64,000 bases of DNA from Parapedobacter defluvii (GTDB lineage Bacteria; Bacteroidota; Bacteroidia; Sphingobacteriales; Sphingobacteriaceae), in the NCBI RefSeq assembly GCF_014642075.1, contig NZ_BMIK01000018.1:1-64000 (forward strand), in the 5' to 3' direction. The translations under genes were made by a program, and so were the position numbers. This document shows, piece after piece, positions 1-7,100 of the stretch. The notes beneath the pieces were generated by a model. It was not told the DNA's origin. It saw only the letters and a list, made by a program, of their open reading frames with translations, and did no database searches. Positions within the stretch are counted from its first letter, which is position 1. Every line of letters begins with the position of its first letter.

Positions 1-47
1 TAAACTTTCTTCTTGATTTCTTCATTCTCAACTGCTAATTTAAACAT
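1..47 (-). CDS. Start of a gene leaving the left edge (partial)
   Basis: The minus strand opens a reading frame directly after the stop of the preceding small gene (TAAATG, no gap). It reads MFKLAVENEEIKKKV before the window ends. The zero spacing suggests a third gene in the operon that begins with the XRE regulator at 459. Only 15 residues are visible, so no function can be given. Confidence 0.4.
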   Translation of the reverse strand, partial: MFKLAVENEEIKKKV

Positions 48-278
48 TTATGCAGTTGTCCAGTATTTGGGGAGTATCACATAAATCTCAGGGAAAAATA
101 CGCCATTAAAACCAGATTCAATATAATCGTATTCATCGATCGCAAGACAACCGGACTCGCCTATGTAATTTCTTTCACAATAATAATCAAAGACCCAAAA
201 GTTAAAATCTGAGTATTCTTTCGAAATCTGGCTTCCTTTTAGCACTTGCTCCATATTCACAATAGTCACGTCACTCAA
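48..278 (-). CDS. Hypothetical protein, 76 aa
   Basis: A small acidic protein rich in Tyr, Phe and Glu, with no signal peptide or membrane segment. I do not recognise the family. Its start overlaps the stop of the upstream XRE regulator by 8 bases, so the two are translationally coupled. A third frame starts immediately after its stop. A small partner gene behind a compact XRE repressor resembles toxin-antitoxin or phage-regulator arrangements, but nothing in the protein itself proves such a role. Confidence 0.55.
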   Translation of the reverse strand: MSDVTIVNMEQVLKGSQISKEYSDFNFWVFDYYCERNYIGESGCLAIDEYDYIESGFNGVFFPEIYVILPKYWTTA

Positions 279-459
279 CTTTCAACAATTCTCTCACATC
301 CACCCCCAAAATCCGCGCAATCTCAAATAGCACCTCCAACCTCGGCTGCTGCCGATTCTGCACATATGCATTCACCATGTTATAACTTTTACCCAATTGA
401 TCCGCCAACCATGTTTGCGTGATACCTTTTTCCTGCAAGACCTCTTTGATTCGGTTCAT
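271..459 (-). CDS. XRE-family helix-turn-helix regulator, 62 aa
   Basis: A compact Cro/CI-type DNA-binding protein. The whole chain is one HTH domain: a first helix around MNRIKEVLQEKGITQ, the turn around WLADQLGKS, a recognition helix around YNMVNAYVQNRQQP, and the conserved closing helix LFEIARILGVDVRELL. It is the first gene of a minus-strand operon with two small downstream genes. Its upstream region carries repeated TGTCTCA/TGAGA inverted repeats (475-530 and 659-684) that look like its own operators. It probably autoregulates the operon. The HTH call is secure; the target genes are inferred. Confidence 0.85.
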   Translation of the reverse strand: MNRIKEVLQEKGITQTWLADQLGKSYNMVNAYVQNRQQPRLEVLFEIARILGVDVRELLKVE

Positions 460-474
460 TGTTCAGCTTATTGA

Positions 475-685
475 AATTGTCTCACAAGATACGCAAAAAT
501 CCGGTTATCATCTCATTTTGTGAGATACAATTAATCTGGCCTATAACGCAGCATAAATAACCGCCACCGCGTCAATCAAAATTAATCAACGAAGCGTATT
601 AGAAAATACGGGAAACCGGAACGGGAATCCATTTAGGATGGTTTATATATTTCGATGAGAGACAATTACAAAACAAATTGTCTCA
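475..685. promoter_or_regulatory. Operator-like inverted repeats between two XRE genes
   Basis: The motif AATTGTCTCA occurs at 475-484 and again at 676-685. The second copy is half of a perfect inverted repeat (GAGACAATT at 659-667, AATTGTCTC at 676-684). A third palindrome, TCTCA-TTTTG-TGAGA, lies at 511-525. All three sit in the 238-base gap between the genes ending at 459 and 698 and share the same core, as expected for sites of one dimeric XRE repressor. Nothing else coding is seen in this gap. Confidence 0.5.
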
Positions 686-697
686 ATAGATATCGCT

Positions 698-1123
698 TTA
701 TTCTTTGTTTGCTGACATCAATCGCTCTAAATAAGCAACCTTTTCCTTTTCAGCTTCAATAAGTCGCTCGTAGAGCTTTTTGTTTTCTTCATAAGCTTCG
801 ACAAGCTTGTCGAGGGGGTTGAATGTACAATTATGGTTGATAGCGTTAAGGGTTGACGTGTCGTGGCTGGTGAAGGTATTGGAAATAATATTTAAAGCAT
901 TCTCTTCATCAAATCGTTGGATAGCCTCTGGGCTTACTTTCAAAATTTTTGCCACCTGCTCCAGTATATCGTCTTCGATTTTTTCCTTGGCTTCCAGTTG
1001 GGATATTTTCTTTTGTGTCCAGTCTGCTCCCAATTCATAAGCAAGGGTTTCCTGCTTCATGCCCAGCATTTCCCTGAACCGCTTGATATTTCGTCCTTCG
1101 TGTACTTGTTGTGTTCTTTCCAT
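698..1123 (-). CDS. XRE-family HTH regulator with C-terminal coiled coil
   Basis: 141 residues. The N-terminal 70 residues form an XRE helix-turn-helix (GRNIKRFREMLGMKQETLA, then a helix around KKISQLEAKEKI and a closing helix ILEQVAKILKVSPEAI). The last 40 residues are rich in Glu and Lys with heptad spacing (LVEAYEENKKLYERLIEAEK, then LERLM) and should form a dimerising coiled coil. This architecture is common in Bacteroidota accessory regions. It is transcribed toward the small XRE operon and divergently from the gene at 1297. It is likely a transcriptional regulator of unknown targets. Confidence 0.8.
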   Translation of the reverse strand: MERTQQVHEGRNIKRFREMLGMKQETLAYELGADWTQKKISQLEAKEKIEDDILEQVAKILKVSPEAIQRFDEENALNIISNTFTSHDTSTLNAINHNCTFNPLDKLVEAYEENKKLYERLIEAEKEKVAYLERLMSANKE

Positions 1124-1296
1124 AATGATAAAAATGATGCGACAAAAGTAGCGGACTAAATGGCTACCACCGCCGAAAATACGGAATATTTCACGAATAA
1201 GATATGCCGTTTGCGGGATAATTTATGCGGTCAATAGGTTTGAATATGCTTTTGTGGTTCTTGACCTTTGAATGTATAACCAAAATACGACAAGGC

Positions 1297-1764
1297 ATGA
1301 AAAAGAAAAAAGCCAAGATTATCACCGTAGACATGTATCACAAGTATGCTGAAATCGATGAAATGTATTCCAGTAAAGTTAGAGAGGTAAAATTGGATAT
1401 TCCATCAAATCTCAGAATGTTGTGTGCCTTACTGGATGTAAAGGTAGAAAAACTGTTAAACGATTTTATGTGGATGTTAAGTTATTCCCATCATAACTCA
1501 GCTACAATTAAGCAACGGAAAACTGCAAAGAAGTTTTTTCTCGCTTGCAAATACGGCCAGCCTCTGTATACTAAAAATCAGATCAAGAAGATGTTTGATG
1601 AACTAAAGGCTGAGCGAAAAATATACGAAACCATAGATGGTATGGATCACGAGGACAAGAAGCTGTTTTGGAAAAATAATCATATGTATATGCAGCATTG
1701 GTTCAAACGTTGGTTTGAAAAAAATAGACGGCCGGGTGATATTTCTGAGCTTGAAAAATATTAA
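1297..1764 (+). CDS. Hypothetical protein, 155 aa
   Basis: A basic, helix-rich soluble protein beginning MKKKKAKIITVDMYHKY. An upstream in-frame ATG at 1225 would add 24 residues, but that stretch is poorly protein-like, so the ATG at 1297 is preferred. The C-terminal half is rich in aromatic and charged residues (NNHMYMQHWFKRWFEKN). I do not recognise a family. It is the first of four plus-strand genes with gaps of 3-11 bases (to 5448), which suggests one operon with the head-GIN and NT/HEPN proteins. Confidence 0.6.
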   Translation: MKKKKAKIITVDMYHKYAEIDEMYSSKVREVKLDIPSNLRMLCALLDVKVEKLLNDFMWMLSYSHHNSATIKQRKTAKKFFLACKYGQPLYTKNQIKKMFDELKAERKIYETIDGMDHEDKKLFWKNNHMYMQHWFKRWFEKNRRPGDISELEKY

Positions 1765-1775
1765 TGTGAGAAACT

Positions 1776-2432
1776 ATGAACAATTTGACTTCTTTTCGTG
1801 CCATCCGCATCCTTACCCGGTGCGAGGTCTCTTTGCTTCAAGGTACTTCGTGTGCCATCTATGTGGATGAGCCGGACGACATCGCCGAGTGGATTGATTA
1901 CCATGTGGATAATGGAGAACTAATCATCCAAACCAAGCCCATGCATTATGGCTTCTTATTGTTAAACGATAGCTACCCCAAAATACGGGTTACATGCACA
2001 GACCTAAACGGCATTCATGTTATCGATAAAGCATACGTTACAACCAAAAACGAATTTCAGGTGGAAAAACTGAGTGCCATTGTTGAAAACGGACAAATCG
2101 TTTTAAACATAAATGCGATCGCAACCGATATTACGGTCATTAAAGGAGGATCGGCAAAAATACGCGGTAATTCGCTCGTGTCCCGTATAATGGTTCACCA
2201 ACATGGCATATACGTTGGCAGCGAACTCAATGCGTCGGAAGTTCACGTCCATTTACACGGTAACAGCCAAGCGACAGTTTGGGCCGAGGAAGAGCTGGAA
2301 GCAAACTTATTCAGCAAAAGCAAATTGCGCTATAAAGGAAATCCGGGAATGCGGTTGCTTCATATTGATGAAGGTTGTTCGATTAAGCCTCTGATCAACC
2401 AAGTTTCAAACGAATCCAGTATTAACCAATAA
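1776..2432 (+). CDS. Head-GIN domain (DUF2807-like) protein
   Basis: 218 residues. The central and C-terminal part shows the repetitive beta pattern of the Bacteroidota head-GIN (DUF2807) family: short strands with alternating hydrophobics and runs such as ITVIKGGSAKIRG, HVHLHGNSQATVWA and LEANLFSKSKLRYKGNP. The usual lipoprotein or secretory signal is not evident, so this member may be cytoplasmic, which is unusual for the family. The start lies 11 bases after the previous stop and the next gene follows after 7 bases, consistent with an operon. The family assignment is from pattern, not alignment. Confidence 0.6.
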   Translation: MNNLTSFRAIRILTRCEVSLLQGTSCAIYVDEPDDIAEWIDYHVDNGELIIQTKPMHYGFLLLNDSYPKIRVTCTDLNGIHVIDKAYVTTKNEFQVEKLSAIVENGQIVLNINAIATDITVIKGGSAKIRGNSLVSRIMVHQHGIYVGSELNASEVHVHLHGNSQATVWAEEELEANLFSKSKLRYKGNPGMRLLHIDEGCSIKPLINQVSNESSINQ

Positions 2433-2439
2433 AAATTGA

Positions 2440-3711
2440 ATGATGGATAACGCATATTTAACAAATCCGGAAGATGAATATGAAACACCTTGGTATCTAT
2501 TGAAAGGTGGGATATTTGAATCCTTTCGGTACGATAGCTTCGAGTCTTTCAATGAAAAATTATGGCAGTTGCTTGTAGCAATCACATCGAAGCGTAAAAA
2601 AGAAGATCATGAAAAACAACGATTGTCAGATACACTGGCAAATATCGTATTGATGGTGAAAGGCAGTCACTACTTTTTGCATCACAAAAAGCGATTGGGA
2701 TATAAGGAAGATTGGATTGACATTAAATGGTTGCCTAACCCATATCGTTGTCTGGAAAAATACCGGCCAAGGGAGGATCAAAAGCTGAATCATCACCTTG
2801 CACATTTTAGGGAGCCGTTCGCAAAACTTACCCGAGAGGAAGCCCAAAACTTTACGATAGCCTTCGAGAATTTCTTTGCCGAAATGGACTTGTCTTCCTG
2901 GCTAAACCTACTGGAGGACTGGAAATCCTGCCTGGAAGGTGACGAAACTTTGTTCGATTGGCAGGTAGACAATGCGCCATTGGAAACGTATGAAAGATTG
3001 CTGGCACTCCATGAGGCCTGTATCATAGGCTACCACTGGGCTGAAATCGACTATCCTCCACCGAACAGGCATTTGTACGAAGATTTTTTCAACACGCCTT
3101 ATGAATCCTATAGGGATGCGAGCCCACTTGAATTAATTGACACCGTCTTATATGAGATAAATTATGATGTTCTGCGGCAGGATATTTTAGAGTTGTATGC
3201 CGGTTGTTCTCATCAACGTAAAGGCCTCACCATGAAGACCGACGATTTGCGATTTCATTTACGTTGGTTGCTACAAACCGGATGGTTGCTATTACAAACG
3301 GACTATTTTCCGGAAGACTGGCTGGATCCGAATAGTTTCAATTTTCTGCGATGTCCAATACCAGAAAAGGACATGGAGTACTGGCGCCCTAAAAGTCTAA
3401 GTTTTAAGGAAAGAGAGAAATTGGCCAAGACCCTGTCAAAATTGTATTACGGCGTGGAGGTGCATGATGAAATGTACTCCGTCGAAAGTAGAATGATTCG
3501 CTATTTGGACGCAAAGGATACAACCTGTTTGGGCGAAGAAAACTTTAAGACCCGGGATCGCCTGCTTAAAACCTTGGATATACTGACCTTAATTGTGTTA
3601 GACCTTTGCAAGCGGCGAACAAAACCGGATGGGATCATCTATCCGGGTGTATCCAGCGAAGAAGAAGTGACAAGCGAGAAGAAAATCGAAAATAGCACTA
3701 AAAATCTTTAA
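2440..3711 (+). CDS. Hypothetical protein, 423 aa, partner of NT/HEPN protein
   Basis: A large, acidic, Trp/Tyr-rich, helix-rich soluble protein without signal peptide or membrane segments. I see no catalytic motif that I can name. It starts MMDNAYLTNPEDEYE, 7 bases after the head-GIN gene, and ends 3 bases before the double NT/HEPN gene, so the two are almost certainly co-transcribed and probably work together. It could be a sensor or an inhibitor/antitoxin for the downstream protein. That role is inferred from position only. Confidence 0.6.
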   Translation: MMDNAYLTNPEDEYETPWYLLKGGIFESFRYDSFESFNEKLWQLLVAITSKRKKEDHEKQRLSDTLANIVLMVKGSHYFLHHKKRLGYKEDWIDIKWLPNPYRCLEKYRPREDQKLNHHLAHFREPFAKLTREEAQNFTIAFENFFAEMDLSSWLNLLEDWKSCLEGDETLFDWQVDNAPLETYERLLALHEACIIGYHWAEIDYPPPNRHLYEDFFNTPYESYRDASPLELIDTVLYEINYDVLRQDILELYAGCSHQRKGLTMKTDDLRFHLRWLLQTGWLLLQTDYFPEDWLDPNSFNFLRCPIPEKDMEYWRPKSLSFKEREKLAKTLSKLYYGVEVHDEMYSVESRMIRYLDAKDTTCLGEENFKTRDRLLKTLDILTLIVLDLCKRRTKPDGIIYPGVSSEEEVTSEKKIENSTKNL

Positions 3712-3714
3712 GTT

Positions 3715-5448
3715 ATGGAAATTATAGACAAAAACGATCAGACTGATTTGGATAAGATTATTTTGATTTTGGCGAGTAAATACCATATCGACCGGATATT
3801 CCTGAATACCTATTATGCTGTTGACGTTCCTTTCTATGAGTTGGTCATTCTGCTGTCGAACAAGGAACACAAATCGGTTGGTGAGCTGGATCCGCAGATT
3901 AAAATGTCCTTGAAGGACTTTCCGAAATTCCATCATGTCACACTGGTTGCTTTTCAGGTCAAAAGTAAGCTAATCGACGGTAACCTGTACTTGCACATGA
4001 CCTGCCATCCAGATAAACTGGTCTATCAAAATCCGGCGTCAACCTTTGACCTGTACCCGGAAGGGCATTCCCAGGAAAGCACGTTGGCGTCGGTCAACGA
4101 ATTGTTTGATCGGGAAAACCATAAGATAAATGAATTTAAAGAGGGATACTACTATTTCAAGGAACGGAATTCGCTGTCGCATGCGGGATTTATGCTGCAT
4201 CAGGTATTTGAATTGAGGTATCGCTGCATGGAGATTATGGTCATGGGAAAGGAACGCGCGACACATTCAATCCGGTCCCACCAACGCTATCTTGTCCGGA
4301 TGGCTCCCTCATTGGCAACAATATTCAAAGAAGGCAAGCCCGAAGATGAAACCCTTCTTCGTTTTTTGGAAGATGTATATCGGGCGGCACGCTACGAAGA
4401 CGATTTTGACGCCGATATGGACACCCTGCTTCAATTGGAAAATAGGATGGAAACCTTTATGGAACTTACGGATACGTTGTTTCAGCAATCCATAACGGAT
4501 TTCAAACACCATTCTTTTACAGACAACTCCCGAGAGACAATGGTGTCGGAAAGTCAAGAAGATTCATTAAATGAGGTTATTGAAGCGGATGCTAACCCAA
4601 CGGATTCTTCCGTTACAGAACATGTTGCTAATGTAAAATTGAAGTATATTACAGATAGCTTAAAGGAGACGCTTGACGACCTTTGTGGAATTTACCTGTT
4701 TGGGCGACGTACAAGATCATTTGTGATGGAAGGGATCAATGAACAGGTAGATGATGGCGTTTGCGATTTCTATTTCGACCTTCTTATTGTCAGTGAAAAC
4801 GACATCCGAGAACAGGTTGGCAATGCTCAAGCATCCATCAATCAAACGGATGGAGTATCTATACTCTTACTTTCGTTTACAAAAGAGCAGATACAAAAGC
4901 AGCTAAATAAAAATAATCCATTCTTTCATCAGGCTTTGCGATATACCGAGCCGCTCTTTTGTAAGGAACATCACACACCGGATTGGAATTTCCATGAGCA
5001 GAACGGCATCCGTACGGAAGAAGAGCAAGATAAAGCGCGGACAAAATGGTTTGTTCGAGAAGATAATGCCAGCGGTTTCTATAACGGAGGTTGTGGAATT
5101 GATAATTCCGATGAAGTAAGTATTAGGGTATTTCTATATAACCAGGCCATCGAACAAGCATGCTTGGGATTATTGGAGTATTTCTACGGCTATAAACCAT
5201 ACAATCACAATCTCAAACATTTATACAGTTTATGTTCCAGTTTCTGGACATTTCCAAATGACATTTTTCCGAGGACCACAAATGAAGACAAAGAACTTTT
5301 TGAGGAATTGACAAAATCGGTAAATAATACGAGGTATCTTGGATGGGCAGCCTTTGATTGGGATGAAGCCCGTCGATATGAATCTAAGTGCCAACGATTT
5401 TTGAAGCATTGTAGTAACTTAGTCCGGGGTGATTGCAACATCTTATGA
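3715..5448 (+). CDS. Tandem nucleotidyltransferase-like/HEPN domain protein
   Basis: 577 residues that appear to be two NT-HEPN units in tandem. Unit one: an NT-like fold (LDKIILILASKYHIDRIFLN, residues 10-30) followed by a helical HEPN-type domain (residues 140-250, with ERNSLSHAGFMLHQVFELRY and VYRAARYEDDF). Unit two: KETLDDLCGIYLFGRRTRS (about residue 320), an acidic CDFYFDLLIV strand, then a second HEPN-type domain from about 440 (FLYNQAIEQACLGLLEYFYG, ending in TRYLGWAAFDWDEARRYE). HEPN domains are common RNases or scaffolds in toxin-antitoxin and defence loci; NT partners can AMPylate them. The canonical Rx4-6H motif is not clear, so activity is uncertain. Confidence 0.65.
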   Translation: MEIIDKNDQTDLDKIILILASKYHIDRIFLNTYYAVDVPFYELVILLSNKEHKSVGELDPQIKMSLKDFPKFHHVTLVAFQVKSKLIDGNLYLHMTCHPDKLVYQNPASTFDLYPEGHSQESTLASVNELFDRENHKINEFKEGYYYFKERNSLSHAGFMLHQVFELRYRCMEIMVMGKERATHSIRSHQRYLVRMAPSLATIFKEGKPEDETLLRFLEDVYRAARYEDDFDADMDTLLQLENRMETFMELTDTLFQQSITDFKHHSFTDNSRETMVSESQEDSLNEVIEADANPTDSSVTEHVANVKLKYITDSLKETLDDLCGIYLFGRRTRSFVMEGINEQVDDGVCDFYFDLLIVSENDIREQVGNAQASINQTDGVSILLLSFTKEQIQKQLNKNNPFFHQALRYTEPLFCKEHHTPDWNFHEQNGIRTEEEQDKARTKWFVREDNASGFYNGGCGIDNSDEVSIRVFLYNQAIEQACLGLLEYFYGYKPYNHNLKHLYSLCSSFWTFPNDIFPRTTNEDKELFEELTKSVNNTRYLGWAAFDWDEARRYESKCQRFLKHCSNLVRGDCNIL

Positions 5449-5465
5449 TAGAGAAAATACGAATG

Positions 5466-6146
5466 TCACTGAATCGATTTTTCTTTTACAGACATTTTGT
5501 GGTGTATTTTGGCTTTCCTTTCCAGATTTAGTAGCACTGGCTGATGCATCAATTGGTAACGGTCATCCAGCACGCTGGCGTTCACGAAAGTGGTATCACC
5601 TTTTGTGTACTGCCCGTAATCCTCATGGATATGCCCAAAAACATGGAGCTTGGGTTTCACTTGATAAACTTTAAGCAATAATTCCTCACAGCCTGTTCGT
5701 TTGCTATAAACGGTCTCATCCAAAATGCCAAAAGGCGGCCCGTGGGTAATGAGGATATCGGTGTCTATGGGTATCAGATCCCAATGCGGTTTAATCTCCG
5801 CTCCCCGCTCCCGGTTGAATGCCCAATTGTTGAACCACGGGGTGATGGGCGACCCCCATAGCTTCAGTCCTTCGATTTCACAACTGGAATCATTTAGATA
5901 AACAACGCCTTTGGGTATCATCTGCTCGATAATCCGTGGGTGCGCCTGCTCGAAAAAGAAATCGTGGTTGCCAGCGATGAATACTTTGAATGTGAATTTC
6001 TGCTTGCTGAACCAATCCAAAAAATCTTCGATCTCAACTGGATGCCCCCGCTTGCTTACGTCACCAGCGTGGATGAGCATATCGCCTTTTGGCAATTTCA
6101 GTGACCGGTGCTGGCCGTGGGTATCGGAAATGATGGTAATCTTCAT
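5466..6146 (-). CDS. Calcineurin-like metallophosphoesterase
   Basis: 226 residues with the ordered metal-binding motifs of the family: ISDTHGQH near the N-terminus, HAGDVS about residue 27, AGNHDFF about residue 58, ITHGPPFG about residue 135 and FGHIHEDYG about residue 170. The protein is soluble and single-domain, at the usual length for Bacteroidota MPE phosphatases. It is convergent with the NT/HEPN gene, with a gap of 17 bases. The substrate (nucleotide, phosphoprotein or other) cannot be read from the sequence. It lies in the accessory region but may be a stand-alone housekeeping enzyme. Confidence 0.85.
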   Translation of the reverse strand: MKITIISDTHGQHRSLKLPKGDMLIHAGDVSKRGHPVEIEDFLDWFSKQKFTFKVFIAGNHDFFFEQAHPRIIEQMIPKGVVYLNDSSCEIEGLKLWGSPITPWFNNWAFNRERGAEIKPHWDLIPIDTDILITHGPPFGILDETVYSKRTGCEELLLKVYQVKPKLHVFGHIHEDYGQYTKGDTTFVNASVLDDRYQLMHQPVLLNLERKAKIHHKMSVKEKSIQ

Positions 6147-6183
6147 TGTTAGGATATGGCAAATATACGCATAAATAGGCTGT

Positions 6184-7008
6184 TTAACGTCCTAATCCCC
6201 GCTTCTTTCGCTTGAGCCGCTCGTCATCTTCATCGGGCGTTATCTCGATAGCCAAGCCATCAAACCAAGTGCTGCCACCAGTGTGAAAAACGGAATCGTG
6301 CTCAGGAAAAATATCGCCATCAAAAGATTTCTCGTTTTCCGTTGTTGTTTGCTGTATTCCGGTATTGCGCGGGTAATCTCCAAAAGTGTCTCCTCCATCT
6401 TCGCCAGCCGCTGATCCACCCCTCCTGAATTTGGAAGTCGCTTGTTGATGACGTTCGCTATGTCGTGCTGAAATCGGTTCAACACCTTTTGATTTTCCAG
6501 TATCCTGGTGAACAGTTCCGCCAATGCCTTGTCGATGGTCAGCGGTTCTTCCCGTTGCTCTTTCTCCGTATTTTGCTTTTGTTCGGCTGTTTGCTTGGTT
6601 AATTGCCTCGCCATGTTGAGCTTGCTCATAGCATATCTCCTTTATTAATGCGCTCCATTTAAATTGTTGCCCCAATGATCGACCTGTTACCATAAATCCG
6701 TCCATAAAATAGGTAATGCCGGAAACCCACCCGGTACGGGCTTGATTGAATAATAAGTCGATGCCATCCGTACGCAGCGTGCCAATAAAATCGTTCATGT
6801 CCTTTGATGATTCGATGGCCGCAGCCACTTTTTCCTGTAACAGCATTTTCATTGAGGCGCTTCCGGTACGGAGTATCATTTCAATTTCGTCCTTCGTCGA
6901 AGCTCTCTGCTTCGATTGTTTGCTATCGATCACTTCCATGAGTCCGTATTTCTTTTCGAGCTCCCTGACGATTTTCTCACTACGCCGATAATTATTGCTG
7001 TCGCTCAC
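6184..7008 (-). pseudogene. 5'-truncated relaxase (mobilization nuclease) remnant
   Basis: The frame begins at a GTG as V-S-D-S-N-N-Y-R-R-S-E-K-I. In intact relaxases, including the one at 43703-45019, the equivalent position follows the HxH nuclease motif directly (there HIHIATVNI and then EEARQEIEEKYKL). An in-frame TAA lies two codons upstream, so the nuclease domain has been cut off. Typical relaxase C-terminal features remain: EKIVRELEKKYGL, a helical segment EKVAAAIESSKDMNDFIGTL, DGFMVTGRSLGQQFKWSALI, and a basic tail DDERLKRKKRGLGR. It lies downstream of mnmE on the same strand. The fragment is probably non-functional and marks an old mobilizable element. Confidence 0.7.
6240..6629 (-). 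CDS. Small membrane protein nested in the relaxase frame
   Basis: 129 residues read in another frame entirely inside the relaxase remnant. It starts MSKLNMARQLTKQTAEQKQN, continues with a charged helical stretch (KALAELFTRILENQKVLNRF) and ends in one clear membrane helix (LLMAIFFLSTIPFFTLVAAL). Such a soluble-helix-plus-C-terminal-anchor protein beside the relaxase is seen in Bacteroidota mobilizable elements. The hydrophobic pattern is far more protein-like than chance. The relaxase frame stays open across the same 390 bases, so this looks like a true overlapping gene pair. The role in transfer is unknown. Confidence 0.55.
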   Translation of the reverse strand: MSKLNMARQLTKQTAEQKQNTEKEQREEPLTIDKALAELFTRILENQKVLNRFQHDIANVINKRLPNSGGVDQRLAKMEETLLEITRAIPEYSKQQRKTRNLLMAIFFLSTIPFFTLVAALGLMAWLSR

Positions 7009-7082
7009 TACTTATATAATAAATTGATTTTTAAAACATTAATCCCTATATCTTATGGATTTCGATTGATGATTATCCGAAC

Positions 7083-7100
7083 CTACTTTCCGATACAGAA
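7083..7100 (-). other. attB-like 3' end of mnmE
   Basis: The last six codons of mnmE (TTC TGT ATC GGA AAG TAG, encoding FCIGK-stop) match the 18-bp attachment site that SGI1-family islands use at the 3' end of trmE/mnmE, apart from wobble-position changes. The relaxase remnant begins within about 75 bases of it. No second copy of this 18-mer is visible between 1 and 7082, so any partner att site lies outside the window or has decayed. Confidence 0.45.
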
